The position numbers and the translations under genes were made by a program. Source: Flavobacteriales bacterium (GTDB taxonomy: Bacteria; Bacteroidota; Bacteroidia; Flavobacteriales_F; PHOS-HE28). Taken from it: a stretch of 64,000 nt of DNA. The stretch covers positions 620,001 to 684,000 of the forward strand of contig JACJZJ010000002.1 in NCBI GenBank assembly GCA_020635675.1, in the 5' to 3' direction. A model generated the notes under the pieces. It was not told the DNA's origin and did not search any database. It saw nothing but the letters and a program-made list of their open reading frames with translations. Positions 1-10,086 of this stretch are shown here, piece after piece; position 1 is the first letter of the stretch, and the number at the start of each line of letters is the position of its first letter.

Positions 1-2
1 GC

Positions 3-206
3 TTGGGCCGGTTCACCAAGGTGGGGTCCGCCTTGCTGATCATGGCCATCGCAGGAGGGGCCTTGTTGCCGTTGCTCTATGGCCGGCTGGCCGACCTTCC
101 GGCAATCGGCCCGCGGATGGCCTACGTCGTCCTGTTACCCGCCTACCTCTTCATCCTCTGGTACGCGGTGAAGGGGCACCGGATCCACCGCTGGGGGAGG
201 GGCTGA
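3..206 (+). CDS. Sugar MFS transporter, C-terminal end (FucP-like), partial
   Basis: Only the last ~67 residues lie in the window; the reading frame is open at the left edge, so the TTG near position 3 is not a real start. Two hydrophobic segments are visible, one ending in PLLYGRLAD and one starting AYVVLLPAYLFILWYAVKG. This resembles the last two transmembrane helices of the FHS (fucose/galactose/glucose:H+ symporter) branch of the major facilitator superfamily, inner-membrane sugar importers common in Bacteroidota. The stop codon abuts the stop of the convergent PAP2-like gene with no spacer. The family call rests on a short stretch, so the substrate cannot be stated. Confidence 0.6.
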   Translation: MGRFTKVGSALLIMAIAGGALLPLLYGRLADLPAIGPRMAYVVLLPAYLFILWYAVKGHRIHRWGRG

Positions 207-827
207 TCAGATGAAGAACAGGTGCGCCACGCAGGTGTAGGTGCACGCAAAGCCGAGCAGGGCCCCGGCCCCCACCTGCAGCGGCGTGTGGTCGCTCGTG
301 AGGAGTCGCGCCGTGCCCAGTGCACCGGCCAGCACGATGAACAGCGCCATCTCCAGCGGAGCGAAGGTGTGGTGCAGCATCAGCAGGCCGGTCAACGCGC
401 CGAGCAGGCCGCCGATGCCCACCATGTGCACGCTGATCTTCCACCGGAGGGTGATGACGGTGGTGAGCAACAAGGCGACCAACGCTCCGAGGAACATCGC
501 GAGGGTGGCCTCATGCTGTGGTGTGCGGTGCGCCAGGAGGTAGTAGCACAGGGTGAAGTAGAAGAGCGTCATCAGGAAGGGGATCACGCGCTCCTGCCGA
601 TGGGGCATGGACAGGCCGGTGATCGCGCCGCTCCGCAACAGCAACAGGGTGGTCGTCAAGGGGAACAGCACCGTCAGCACGAACACCATGGCGAAGGTGA
701 GGAGCTGGAAGGCCAGCGGCATGAAGAACGAGATGTGCGGGTCCATCCGGAAGGCCACCACCACCGTGAGCAGGGGCATGAACAGCGGGTGCAGCAGGAT
801 GTTCAGCGTATGGGCCGTTGCACGCAT
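207..827 (-). CDS. PAP2-like integral membrane protein
   Basis: About 206 residues with five to six hydrophobic segments. The chosen start (MRATAHTLNILLHPLFMP) fits the usual N-terminus of this Bacteroidota group; an upstream ATG at 869 would add 14 unlikely residues. The segments KISVHMVGIGG and ARLLTSDHTPLQVGAGALLG correspond to the C-terminal half of the PAP2 phosphatase signature (S-x-H ... SD-H ... G). The first motif (KxxxxxxRP) is not obvious, so catalytic activity on lipid or isoprenyl phosphates is uncertain. It lies 68 bp downstream of rpoN on the same strand and may be co-transcribed. What is seen is a multi-pass membrane protein with PAP2-like motifs; the phosphatase function is inferred. 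Confidence 0.6.
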   Translation of the reverse strand: MRATAHTLNILLHPLFMPLLTVVVAFRMDPHISFFMPLAFQLLTFAMVFVLTVLFPLTTTLLLLRSGAITGLSMPHRQERVIPFLMTLFYFTLCYYLLAHRTPQHEATLAMFLGALVALLLTTVITLRWKISVHMVGIGGLLGALTGLLMLHHTFAPLEMALFIVLAGALGTARLLTSDHTPLQVGAGALLGFACTYTCVAHLFFI

Positions 828-895
828 GCGATCACAAGGTAGGCTGGCCGGACCAGGCGCCCACTTCATCGTTCAGCGCTCCTGCTTCCGTGCTC

Positions 896-2350
896 CTACA
901 GTTCCTTCCGCAACCGGGCCACCGGGATGTTCAGCTGCTCGCGGTACTTGGCCACGGTCCGTCGGGCGATGTTGTAACCCTTCTCCTTGAGCAGCGCGGT
1001 CAGCTGGTCGTCGGTGAGCGGCTTGCGCTTGTCCTCCGCGTCGATGGCGTCGTTCAGGATCTTCTTCACCTCACGGGTGCTCACCTCCTCGCCACTGTCC
1101 GTACTGAGGCTTTCACTGAAGAAGTACTTGAGCAGATAGGTGCCGTAGTTGGTCTGGACGTACTTGCTGTTGGCCACGCGGCTCACCGTGCTGATGTCCA
1201 GGTGCACCTTCTCGGCGATGTCCTTCAGGATCATCGGCTTGAGCTTGGTCTCGTCGCCGGTGAGGAAGAACTCGCGCTGGTGTTCCACGATGGCCTCCAT
1301 GGTGAGCAGCAGGGTGTTCTGGCGCTGCTTGATCGCATCGATGAACCACTTGGCCGCGTCGATCTTCTGCTTGATGAACTGCAGGGCCTCGCGCTGGTCC
1401 TTGTCCTTCTTGTGTCGGGCATACTCCTTCATCATGTCGCGGTAGGTGCGGCTGATGCGGAGCTCGGGGGCATTGCGCCCGTTCAGTTGGAGTTCCAGTT
1501 GCCCGTCGATGGACAGCACCTGGAAGTCGGGGACGATCTCCTGGTTCGGCTTGCTGGTGTCGCGGGCGGTGTTGCCGGGCTTGGGGTTCAGGTGCAGGAT
1601 CTCGTCGATGGCGGCCTTCAGCGCCTCCTCGTCGATCTCCATGCGCTCCATGATCCGTTCGTAGTGCTTCTTGGTGAAGGCCTCGAAGTGCTTGTCCAGG
1701 ACCTCGTGCGCGGTGATCACGGCCACCTCGCGGGGGCGACGCTCCAGCTGGAGCAGCAGGCATTCCCGCAGGTCGCGCGCCCCCACGCCTGCCGGGTCCA
1801 GCGCCTGCACTTCCTTCAGGGCCTTCTCCAGCTCCTCCTTCGTGCAGGAGACGTTCTGGGTGAAGGCCAGATCGTTCACGATGGCGTCGAGATCGCGGCG
1901 CAGATAGCCGTCCTCGTCCAGATTGCCGATCAGGTTCCGCCCCAGTTCCTCGGTGCGTTCGTCGATGTCGCGCAGGGCGAGCTGTTGCATCAGGGCCTCC
2001 TGGAAGGTGGTGCCGCCGCTGAGGGGCACCTCGCGCTCTTCGTCATCGCGCCCCTTGTTGTTCACGCTCAACTTGTAGTCGGGCGTATCGTCGTCGAAAT
2101 AATCGCTGAGGTCGAACTCCTCTTCCGACTCCGTGGAGGTCTCCTCGTTTTCCACGTCGAGGTCGCGCTCCTCGGCGGGCTGCTCCTCCTCGTTATCGGT
2201 GGCACCTTCTTCCAGGGCCGGATTCTCCTCGATCTCCTGTTTGATGCGTTGTTCGAGCTCCACGGTGGGCACCTGCAGCAGCTTCATCAGCTGGATCTGC
2301 TGTGGGCTCAGCTTCTGCTGGAGCTTCTGGTATAGGCCTTGTTTCAACAT
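896..2350 (-). CDS. rpoN: RNA polymerase sigma-54 factor RpoN
   Basis: A 484-residue sigma-54. Region I is seen at residues 1-50 (MLKQGLYQKLQQKLSPQQIQ), rich in Q and L and needed for response to enhancer-binding proteins. It is followed by a strongly acidic region II (~50-110), the core-binding domain, the HTH, and the diagnostic RpoN box ARRTVAKYRE at about 462-471 near the C-terminus, which binds the -24 element. The ATG at 2350 has a GGAGG 8 bp upstream and matches the family start, so 26 further in-frame upstream residues are rejected. It directs transcription from -24/-12 promoters together with AAA+ activators; no such activator is visible in the window. Confidence 0.97.
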   Translation of the reverse strand: MLKQGLYQKLQQKLSPQQIQLMKLLQVPTVELEQRIKQEIEENPALEEGATDNEEEQPAEERDLDVENEETSTESEEEFDLSDYFDDDTPDYKLSVNNKGRDDEEREVPLSGGTTFQEALMQQLALRDIDERTEELGRNLIGNLDEDGYLRRDLDAIVNDLAFTQNVSCTKEELEKALKEVQALDPAGVGARDLRECLLLQLERRPREVAVITAHEVLDKHFEAFTKKHYERIMERMEIDEEALKAAIDEILHLNPKPGNTARDTSKPNQEIVPDFQVLSIDGQLELQLNGRNAPELRISRTYRDMMKEYARHKKDKDQREALQFIKQKIDAAKWFIDAIKQRQNTLLLTMEAIVEHQREFFLTGDETKLKPMILKDIAEKVHLDISTVSRVANSKYVQTNYGTYLLKYFFSESLSTDSGEEVSTREVKKILNDAIDAEDKRKPLTDDQLTALLKEKGYNIARRTVAKYREQLNIPVARLRKEL

Positions 2351-2384
2351 CGTCGTGGCCTCCTTCCGCGGTACGGCCTTGTGG

Positions 2385-2412
2385 CAAAGGTATGTCCGGG
2401 CCACCCAGCAAA
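2385..2412 (-). promoter_or_regulatory. Putative Bacteroidota-type promoter of rpoN
   Basis: On the minus strand TACCTTTG (2392-2385) matches the TAnnTTTG -7 consensus used by the Bacteroidota primary sigma factor. A TTTG at 2412-2409 lies 16 nt upstream, slightly closer than usual for the -33 element. The rpoN ATG follows 34 nt downstream. Confidence 0.45.
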
Positions 2413-2469
2413 GAGCGGACCATCCCAATGGGGGCGGCTATTCCGGACGAAAGGATCGCCCCGGCACGT

Positions 2470-2823
2470 TCACCCCCTCGCCGCGGCGATCGCGCCTTCC
2501 ACCTCCTTCGCCGCGTTGCCGATGAAGATGCTCCTGCCGACGATGATCACCGGACGCTTCAGGAACGTGTATTCCTGCAGGATCAGCTTGCGGCAGTCCT
2601 TCTCGGTCAGGGTCTTCTCGTGCAGGCCCATCGGCCGGTATTTCATGGAACGCCGACTGAACAGGGCCTCATAGCTCCCGGCAAGCGCCTTCATCGCATC
2701 CAGTTGCGCAGGGGTGATCGGCTCGGTCTTAATCTCCTGCAGGGTGAATTCCTTCAGCTTAGGGATCCGCTTCAGGATCTTCTGGTTGGTGGTGCAGGTG
2801 GAGAGGTGGTAGATCTTCTTCAT
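2470..2823 (-). CDS. ArsC/Spx-family thioredoxin-fold protein
   Basis: 117 residues beginning MKKIYHLSTCTTNQ, with a single cysteine (Cys10) in the position of the catalytic cysteine of the glutaredoxin-linked ArsC / Spx / YffB family. The middle contains FTLQEIKTEPIT and the C-terminus the family-typical RPVIIVGRSIFIGN, corresponding to the cis-proline strand. The length equals the family norm (~115). The vicinal CxxC of redox-sensing Spx is absent. It could be a thiol reductase or a regulator; there is no link to the arsenic operon 40 kb away, whose reductase is of the other (phosphatase-like) type. It sits 9 bp downstream of the GH92 gene's stop on the same strand. Confidence 0.75.
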   Translation of the reverse strand: MKKIYHLSTCTTNQKILKRIPKLKEFTLQEIKTEPITPAQLDAMKALAGSYEALFSRRSMKYRPMGLHEKTLTEKDCRKLILQEYTFLKRPVIIVGRSIFIGNAAKEVEGAIAAARG

Positions 2824-2832
2824 GAGAAGAGT

Positions 2833-5139
2833 TCAGTGCTTCGGCGGCTTCGGTCCCAGTTCGAACAGCAGTTCCCCGCCGTCCATGATCTCGTGGTGCA
2901 GGATGAAGGTGCGGTCGAGCGGCTTGCCGTTCAGCAGCACGCGCTGCACGTAGGTGTTCCGTTCACCCTGGCCCTTGGTCCGCACGGTGAAGGTGCGGCC
3001 GTTCTCCAGGTGGATCCCGGCCGATCCCACCACGGGTGCGCCCAGCTCATAACGGTCCGTGCCGGGCTCCATCGGATAGAAGCCCAGCGCGCTGAAGATG
3101 TACCAGGCGCTCATCTGGCCGCAATCATCGTTGCCGCTGAGGCCGTCGGGCCCTGGCCTGTACATGGCGGCCATGACCTGTCTCGCGCGGTGACCGGTCA
3201 TCCAGGGACGGTCGGTGTAGTTGTAGAGGTAGCAGACGTGGTGGCTGGGCTCGTTGCCGTGCACGTAGTTGCCGATCACGCCGTCGCGGGTGATGTCCTC
3301 GGTATTGGCGAAGTACTTGTCGTCAAGCGGCATGGTGAAGAGCGAATCGAGGTGTTCGCGGAACCGCCGGGGACCGCTGTAGAGGGCCGCCAGCTCGGCG
3401 GGCTCCTGGGGTACGTATAGGCTGTAGTTCCAGGCGTTGCCTTCGACAAAGCCGGGCTGGTCGGTGGCGAGCGGATCGAAGGCCCGAAGGAAGGACCCAT
3501 CGGCATGGCGCGGTCGCATGAAATGGCTGGTGCTGTCCCACACTTGGCGAAAGGCGAAGCTGCGCGCCATGAATTCCTTGGCCAGGTCCGTTCGTCCCAG
3601 GCGTTCCGCCAGATGGGCGATGCAACGATCATCATACGCGTACTCGAGCGTCTTGGACACACTGCTCCCGCTGCGATCCTCGGGCACGTAGCCCTGCTCC
3701 ATGTAGTCGCCCAGACCGCCATAGTACACTGTCCGAGCGGTCTCCACGCAGGCGTCCAGGGCATGTTCCACGTCGAAGCCGGTGATGCCCTTCACGCACG
3801 CGTCGGCGATCACGCTCACGCTGTGGTAGCCGATCATGCACCAGTTCTCATTGGCATAGTGGCTCCAAACGGGCAACATGTGCTCGGCGCTCTGGTCATA
3901 GTGAGCGAGCATGGAATTGACGAGGTCGCTGGAGCGCTTCCGTTGGATGATGTTGAACAACGGATGGAGCGCGCGATAGGTGTCCCACAGGGAGAACGTG
4001 GTGTAGTTCGTGAAGCCTGTGGCCAGGTGCACGTTCTGGTCGAGGCCGCGGTACCGCCCGTCAACATCCATGTAGACCGTGGGGGAGAGGCAGGCGTGGT
4101 ACATCGCCGTGTAGAAATTGATCGGCACCTCGGGTCGGTCACTGGTGATGGTGATGCGGCCGAGCTCCTGCCGCCAGGCGTCCTGGGTCGCTTGCACCAC
4201 GCCATCGAAGTCCCACTGGGGCACCTCGGCCTGCATGTTATTCAAGGCCCCCGCGGTGCTCACGCTGCTCAGCGCCACCTTCACCAGCAGGGTGCTGTCC
4301 GTGCCCAGGTCAAGGTCGAACCAGGCGCGCAGCTGCCTGCCGGCCATCTCAGGGAAGTCCCTGGTCTGGTCGAACTTCCCCCAGAAGCCGTGGTACACGA
4401 CCGGTCGCGGGTCGGGCTGCTGGCCGTAGTGCGTGATGGGTTTGTTGAAGGCGATGGCGAAGTACACCGTGCGGGTGCGCGCCCAGCCGTTGGTCTGCCG
4501 GTAACCGGTCACCAGCGTGTCGTTCTCCACGCGCACGAAGGTCCACACGTTCTTGTCCGGGTAGTTGTAGATGCCATGCACGAGGTCCAGGATCACATGC
4601 ACGCCGTCGCGGCGCGGGAAAGTGTACCGGTGCAGGCCCACGCGCGTGGTGGCCGTCAGTTCCGCGCGGATGCCGTCGTCCTCGAGCAGCACGCTGTAAT
4701 AGCCTGGCGCGGCGTGTTCGTGGCGGTGGTGGTATACCGAACGGAAGCCCTTCTCGGGCGCGTCGGCCGTGCCGGGATCCAACTGCAAGGTGCCGCACGT
4801 CGGCATCAAGAGCACGTCGCCCAGATCGGAATGGCCGGTGCCGCTGAAGTGCGTGTGGCTGAAGCCGACGATCGTGCTGTCGTCGTACTGATAGCCCGAG
4901 CAGGTGCGGTACACCGCGGGGTCGTACCTGCCGTTCACCGCGTAGGGCAGGGTGTCGGTGTCGGGGCTCACCTGTACCATGCCGAAGGGCGCCGTGGCCC
5001 CGGGATACACGTGCCCCATGCGTTGGGTGCCGATCATCGGGTCGACGTCGCGCAGGAGGTCCGGATCACCGGGTTGTGCGTGGACGGCACAAGGCAGGAG
5101 GACCAGGCCAAGCAAAGAGGCTCGAACAAAGGCGCTCAT
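2833..5139 (-). CDS. GH92 family alpha-mannosidase, secreted
   Basis: A 768-residue glycoside hydrolase of family 92, a group of Ca2+-dependent exo-acting inverting alpha-mannosidases. The start at 5139 gives a clean signal peptide (MSAFVRASLLGLVLLPCAVHAQ); the longer in-frame ORF is rejected. Family hallmarks: VDPMIGTQRMGHVYPGATAP near the N-terminus (beta-sandwich domain), TNYTTFSLWDTYRALHPL in the (alpha/alpha)6 barrel, and the signature GNDDCGQMSAWYIFSALGFY around residue 670. It probably removes mannose from glycoproteins or glycans outside the cytoplasm. No SusC/SusD pair is visible, so it is not in a typical polysaccharide utilisation locus here. No T9SS C-terminal domain is seen, so the periplasm is likely. 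Confidence 0.93.
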   Translation of the reverse strand: MSAFVRASLLGLVLLPCAVHAQPGDPDLLRDVDPMIGTQRMGHVYPGATAPFGMVQVSPDTDTLPYAVNGRYDPAVYRTCSGYQYDDSTIVGFSHTHFSGTGHSDLGDVLLMPTCGTLQLDPGTADAPEKGFRSVYHHRHEHAAPGYYSVLLEDDGIRAELTATTRVGLHRYTFPRRDGVHVILDLVHGIYNYPDKNVWTFVRVENDTLVTGYRQTNGWARTRTVYFAIAFNKPITHYGQQPDPRPVVYHGFWGKFDQTRDFPEMAGRQLRAWFDLDLGTDSTLLVKVALSSVSTAGALNNMQAEVPQWDFDGVVQATQDAWRQELGRITITSDRPEVPINFYTAMYHACLSPTVYMDVDGRYRGLDQNVHLATGFTNYTTFSLWDTYRALHPLFNIIQRKRSSDLVNSMLAHYDQSAEHMLPVWSHYANENWCMIGYHSVSVIADACVKGITGFDVEHALDACVETARTVYYGGLGDYMEQGYVPEDRSGSSVSKTLEYAYDDRCIAHLAERLGRTDLAKEFMARSFAFRQVWDSTSHFMRPRHADGSFLRAFDPLATDQPGFVEGNAWNYSLYVPQEPAELAALYSGPRRFREHLDSLFTMPLDDKYFANTEDITRDGVIGNYVHGNEPSHHVCYLYNYTDRPWMTGHRARQVMAAMYRPGPDGLSGNDDCGQMSAWYIFSALGFYPMEPGTDRYELGAPVVGSAGIHLENGRTFTVRTKGQGERNTYVQRVLLNGKPLDRTFILHHEIMDGGELLFELGPKPPKH

Positions 5140-5159
5140 GGTGCAAGGATACCGCGCGC

Positions 5160-5230
5160 TGGTCAGGTCCACCGCCAAGGCACAAAGCCTGGCCAGGACC
5201 GCCCACTTTGCGCTCATTGCGTCTTTGCGG
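5160..5230. repeat. Intergenic repeat of the 'CGCAAAGACGC' type
   Basis: The 100-bp gap between the GH92 and asnS genes contains CTTTGCGCTCATTGCGTCTTTGCGG and a GCCAAGGCACAAAG stretch. On the minus strand this reads as alternating GCAAAG / GACGCAA units. The same kind of sequence appears in the 79-bp repeats at 15257 and 15406. No coding potential is evident. Such units are widespread non-coding repeats in environmental bacteria; their role is unknown. Confidence 0.4.
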
Positions 5231-5239
5231 TGAAAGACC

Positions 5240-6670
<1,431 letters not shown>

Positions 6671-6964
6671 GGTTGCAGGTGGTGAAGGCAGTGAAAGTGG
6701 AGAAAAGGCATGGGCGAGCACGTTCTCACCCTTTTCACCCTTCTCACTACTCTCCTTGCATTCCGCCGCAAAGGAACGAAGCACGATGGAACGAAAGCGT
6801 ACGTCCACAGTGCCCGCCCGGGATCGTGTCGCGCAGGAGCAAGCTGATCTTGTGACGAACGGCGGAAACATTTTATGGTCGGTATTGTTTCCATTGTATT
6901 CGATGATCTACATTTGCCGCCCGATCCCCGGATCGCACGACAGCCAGACCCCCTCACGAACCCC
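6671..6964. other. Divergent intergenic region between asnS and the tetR-type gene
   Basis: 294 bp that must hold the promoters of both divergent genes. The first ~130 bp next to asnS is rich in purine/pyrimidine runs (TTCACCCTTTTCACCC) and contains no convincing gene. The right part carries the promoter listed at 6885-6916. No palindromic TetR operator could be singled out by eye. Confidence 0.6.
6885..6916 (+). promoter_or_regulatory. Putative Bacteroidota promoter of the tetR-efflux operon
   Basis: TTG at 6885-6887 and TACATTTG at 6909-6916 match the -33 TTG and -7 TAnnTTTG elements with 21 nt between them. The surrounding DNA is locally AT-rich in an otherwise GC-rich region. The ATG of the regulator gene follows 48 nt after the -7 box. 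Confidence 0.55.
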
Positions 6965-7585
6965 ATGGACGAACGCGGGACACAGATCATCGACCAGGCC
7001 GGCAAGGTGTTCATGCGCCTGGGCATCCGCAGCGTCAACATGGACGACATCGCGCAGCACCTGCGGATCTCCAAGAAGACGCTCTATCAGTATGTCAAGG
7101 ACAAGAACGACCTGGTGAGCCGCGCGGTGGAGCTGATCTGCACGCATCACCGCACCTCGATCAACGCCATCTGCGAGCGGGGCATGAACGCGATCGACGA
7201 GAACTTCGAGATCGCCAAGTTCCTGGCCGCCCAGCTCAGCCAGATGCACCCTAGCATCCACTTCGACCTGCAGAAGTACCATGCCGAGGCCTGGGACCTG
7301 CTGGACCGCACGGAGAAGGCGGATATCGAGCGCTGCGTGACACTGAACATGCAGAAGGGGATCGGGGAAGGCCTTTACCGCGCCGACCTGAACATCCCGG
7401 TGATCGCCAAGATCTATATCGCCCGTTTCGACGCCACGTTCGACGGCGAACTGTTCCCGGCCAGCGAATACAACTTCCAGGACGTGATCTGGGAGATGTT
7501 CCGCTACCACATCCGGGGCATCGCCAGCGACAAGGGCCTGAAGTACCTGGAACGCAAAGTGAAAAAGGAACGCACCCACGCATGA
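6965..7585 (+). CDS. TetR/AcrR family transcriptional regulator
   Basis: 206 residues. The N-terminal DNA-binding domain contains the TetR-type helix-turn-helix (VNMDDIAQHLRISKKTLYQY, ~residues 25-45), preceded by the usual IIDQAGKVFMRLGIRS helix. The remaining ~150 residues form the variable ligand-binding and dimerisation domain. The start at 6965 (MDERGTQ) is preferred to an upstream in-frame ATG because the HTH is normally within the first 50 residues and the promoter lies between the two. Its stop overlaps the ATG of the TolC gene (ATGA), so it is translationally coupled to the efflux pump that it probably represses, with relief by a pump substrate. Confidence 0.9.
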   Translation: MDERGTQIIDQAGKVFMRLGIRSVNMDDIAQHLRISKKTLYQYVKDKNDLVSRAVELICTHHRTSINAICERGMNAIDENFEIAKFLAAQLSQMHPSIHFDLQKYHAEAWDLLDRTEKADIERCVTLNMQKGIGEGLYRADLNIPVIAKIYIARFDATFDGELFPASEYNFQDVIWEMFRYHIRGIASDKGLKYLERKVKKERTHA

Positions 7586-8907
7586 GGACCCCCGCGACCA
7601 TCATCGCCGCCACGGCGCTCGCCCTGACCACGGCGGCCCAGGGCCCGATGCAACTGAGCATGAAGCAGGCCATGGACCTGGCCGCGCAGCAGAGCTACCA
7701 GGTGCAGTACGGCAGCCTAGAGGCCCGGAAGGCCGCGGCCCGGACCAAGGAGTACCTGGCCATCGGTCTGCCGCAGGTCAGCGCCAGCGGCAGCTTGAAC
7801 AACTACCTGGACGTGCCCACCACCGTGGTGCCCAACTTCTTCGGGGATGATCCTCCCGAGCTGGAGGTGCAGTTCGGTGTGCCCTGGAACGCCAGCGGTG
7901 GCGTGCAGCTGGACCAGTTGATCTTCGATGGCAGCTACCTGGTGGGGCTCAAGGCCAGTCGTGAGCTCAAGGTGCAGGCCGAGGAGGACCTGGAGCGCAC
8001 CGTGGCCGATGCCCGTGCGCAGGCTGCGCGCGCCTACCTGGGCGTGCTGGCCGCCGAAGAGGGCGCGACGCTGGTGTCCGAGAGCGTGCCCCTGCTGCAG
8101 AAGAGCCTCACCGAAGTGAGCGCGATGCAGGAACAGGGTTTCATGGAGGACATCGACGTGGACCGGCTCCGTATCGAGCTGTCGAGCGCACAGGACCGCC
8201 AGCGCGCCTTTCAGGACCAGGCCAAGGTGGCCCGTGGCTTCCTGATGCTGGTGCTGGGTCTTTCGCCCGAAACGCCCGCGCAACTGACAGACGACCTGCA
8301 GACCCTGGTGGACGACCCCGAGGAGAAGGCCCTGGTGGACCAACCCCTCAACGTGAACGAGCACATCGACATGCAGATCGCCAACACCTATGAGCGGCTG
8401 CAGGTCTTGAACCTGAAGAACGAACGCAGCGCCTATCTGCCGAAGCTGCGCGGGTTCTTCAACTATTCCGCGCAGGCCCAACGTCAGAAGTTCGATTTCC
8501 TGGAGGGCGGCAAGTGGTTCCCCTCCTCGCTGTGGGGCCTCAGTCTGCAGGTGCCCATCTTCAGCAGCGGCATGCGCCACTACCGCGTGCAGCAGGCGCA
8601 GCTCGGCCTGGACGAGGCCCGCGTCAACCTCAGGTCGACCGAGCAGCAACTGCTCACCGAGCATCTGAGCAAGCAGGTCGCCGCCCGCTCGGCACGTGAC
8701 AGCTACGCGGTGCAGCGCGAGAACATGGCCCTGGCCAAGAGCGTTTTCGAGCGCACCTCCGTGAAATTCTCCAACGGCCTGGCCAGCAGCTTCGAGCTGA
8801 CGCAGGAACAGAGCAACTACCTCACGGCCCAGTTGAACTACATGCAGAAGCTGGTCGACATGCTCACCGCGCAGATCGACCTCCGCAAAGCCCTCGACCT
8901 CTACTGA
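7582..8907 (+). CDS. TolC family outer membrane efflux protein
   Basis: 441 residues with a signal peptide (MRTPATIIAATALALTTAAQ) followed by the tandem OEP repeats typical of TolC: long alpha-helical hairpins (QAMDLAAQQSYQVQYG..., RAYLGVLAAEEGATL..., and the second-half equivalents near LKNERSAYLPKLRGFF). It forms the trimeric outer membrane channel of the tripartite pump encoded by the next two genes. The ATG overlaps the stop of the TetR gene by 4 bp, and the adaptor gene follows after 14 bp. Length is normal for the family. Confidence 0.92.
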   Translation: MRTPATIIAATALALTTAAQGPMQLSMKQAMDLAAQQSYQVQYGSLEARKAAARTKEYLAIGLPQVSASGSLNNYLDVPTTVVPNFFGDDPPELEVQFGVPWNASGGVQLDQLIFDGSYLVGLKASRELKVQAEEDLERTVADARAQAARAYLGVLAAEEGATLVSESVPLLQKSLTEVSAMQEQGFMEDIDVDRLRIELSSAQDRQRAFQDQAKVARGFLMLVLGLSPETPAQLTDDLQTLVDDPEEKALVDQPLNVNEHIDMQIANTYERLQVLNLKNERSAYLPKLRGFFNYSAQAQRQKFDFLEGGKWFPSSLWGLSLQVPIFSSGMRHYRVQQAQLGLDEARVNLRSTEQQLLTEHLSKQVAARSARDSYAVQRENMALAKSVFERTSVKFSNGLASSFELTQEQSNYLTAQLNYMQKLVDMLTAQIDLRKALDLY

Positions 8908-8921
8908 ACATGCACCGATCC

Positions 8922-10082
8922 ATGAAAAAGTCCCTTTTCGCCCTGGGCACCCTGGCCCTGCTGGCCGCCTGCTCCTCCACCCCGGCGGGCGATCCCACCG
9001 TCGCGGCCAAGCGGGCCGAACGCGACTCGCTCAAAGCCGTCTACGCCGACCTGGGTCAGCAGCTCCGCGAGGTGGAGGAATGGCTCACCGAGCACGACAG
9101 CACCCTCACGCGCAACCTGCCGGTGGTCACGCAGGTGAAGCTCGAACCCAAGGCGTTCGCCCATTACATTGACGTGCACGGCAACGTGAAGGCCGACAAG
9201 AGCGCGGCCCTGTTCGCCGCCGGTGGACGCGTGCGCGCCATCCTGGTGAACGCCGGCGACCACGTGCACAAGGGCCAGTTGCTGCTCACCATGGACAACG
9301 ACGTGGTGGACAAGCAGATCGAACAGGCCGAAGCGCAGTACGATCTGGCCAACACCAACTACGAGCGCCAGAAGCGCCTCTGGGACCAGCGCATCGGCAG
9401 CGAGATGCAGTACCTGCAGGCCAGGACCCAGAAGGAACAGGCCGAGGCCGGGCTGGCCACGCTGCGCGAGCAGCAGCGCCTCAGCAACGTCACCGCACCG
9501 TTCGATGGGACGGTGGATGAGGTGATGGCGCGGGTGGGCGACATGGCCTCACCGCAGATGCCCGTGATCCGCGTGATCGGCGGGGGTGGCGTGCAGCTGG
9601 AGGCCGACGTGCCGGAGAACTACCTCCGCACGATCAGGGAGGGCGTGCCGGTGAAGGTCGAGTTCCCCATGGTGGGTGAGCAGTTCGATGCCAAACTGGA
9701 CCACGTGGGCGAATACATCGACCCGGCCAACCGCACCTTCAAGGTGGTGGTGGACGTGCCCAAGGGCGAGTCCTACATGCGCCCCAACCTGCTGAGCGAC
9801 ATCAGCATCCTGGACCTGCATCTGGACAGCGCCGTGGTGGTGCCGGACCGCGCGATCCTGGAGGACGTCGACGGCAACAGCTACCTATTCACCCTGACGC
9901 CCAAGAGCACCGATGAGGCGGTCGCGGGCAAGACCTACGTCAAGCGCGTGTCCACCTACAAGGGCCGCACGGTGGTGACCGCCGCCGACAGCACGAAGGC
10001 CCTGCCGGTGGGTGGTTCCATCGTGGACGAGGGCGCCAAGAACCTGAGCGACGGCCAGTCCGTGCGCATCGCCAACCAATGA
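8922..10082 (+). CDS. RND efflux periplasmic adaptor (HlyD/MFP family), lipoprotein
   Basis: 386 residues. The start at 8922 yields a lipoprotein signal (MKKSLFALGTLALLAAC, lipobox LAAC); an ATG four codons upstream is also possible. A short coiled coil follows (~25-55), then the split lipoyl/barrel-sandwich domain (INVHGNVKADK-like start; VRAILVNAGDHVHKGQLLLTMD), an alpha-hairpin (~125-180), the second lipoyl half (SNVTAPFDGTVDEVMARVGD) and beta-barrel domains. It links the RND pump in the inner membrane to the TolC channel. The RND gene starts 4 bp after its stop. Confidence 0.92.
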   Translation: MKKSLFALGTLALLAACSSTPAGDPTVAAKRAERDSLKAVYADLGQQLREVEEWLTEHDSTLTRNLPVVTQVKLEPKAFAHYIDVHGNVKADKSAALFAAGGRVRAILVNAGDHVHKGQLLLTMDNDVVDKQIEQAEAQYDLANTNYERQKRLWDQRIGSEMQYLQARTQKEQAEAGLATLREQQRLSNVTAPFDGTVDEVMARVGDMASPQMPVIRVIGGGGVQLEADVPENYLRTIREGVPVKVEFPMVGEQFDAKLDHVGEYIDPANRTFKVVVDVPKGESYMRPNLLSDISILDLHLDSAVVVPDRAILEDVDGNSYLFTLTPKSTDEAVAGKTYVKRVSTYKGRTVVTAADSTKALPVGGSIVDEGAKNLSDGQSVRIANQ

Positions 10083-10086
10083 TCCC

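Noticed and set aside
818..2335. 505-codon open frame on the + strand
   Set aside because: Antisense to rpoN, whose domains are unmistakable; leucine/valine-rich composition typical of shadow frames.
2470..2823. Part of an arsenic resistance system
   Set aside because: The ArsC/Spx fold is shared by many non-arsenate proteins, the gene is 40 kb from the ars operon, and that operon already has its own reductase.
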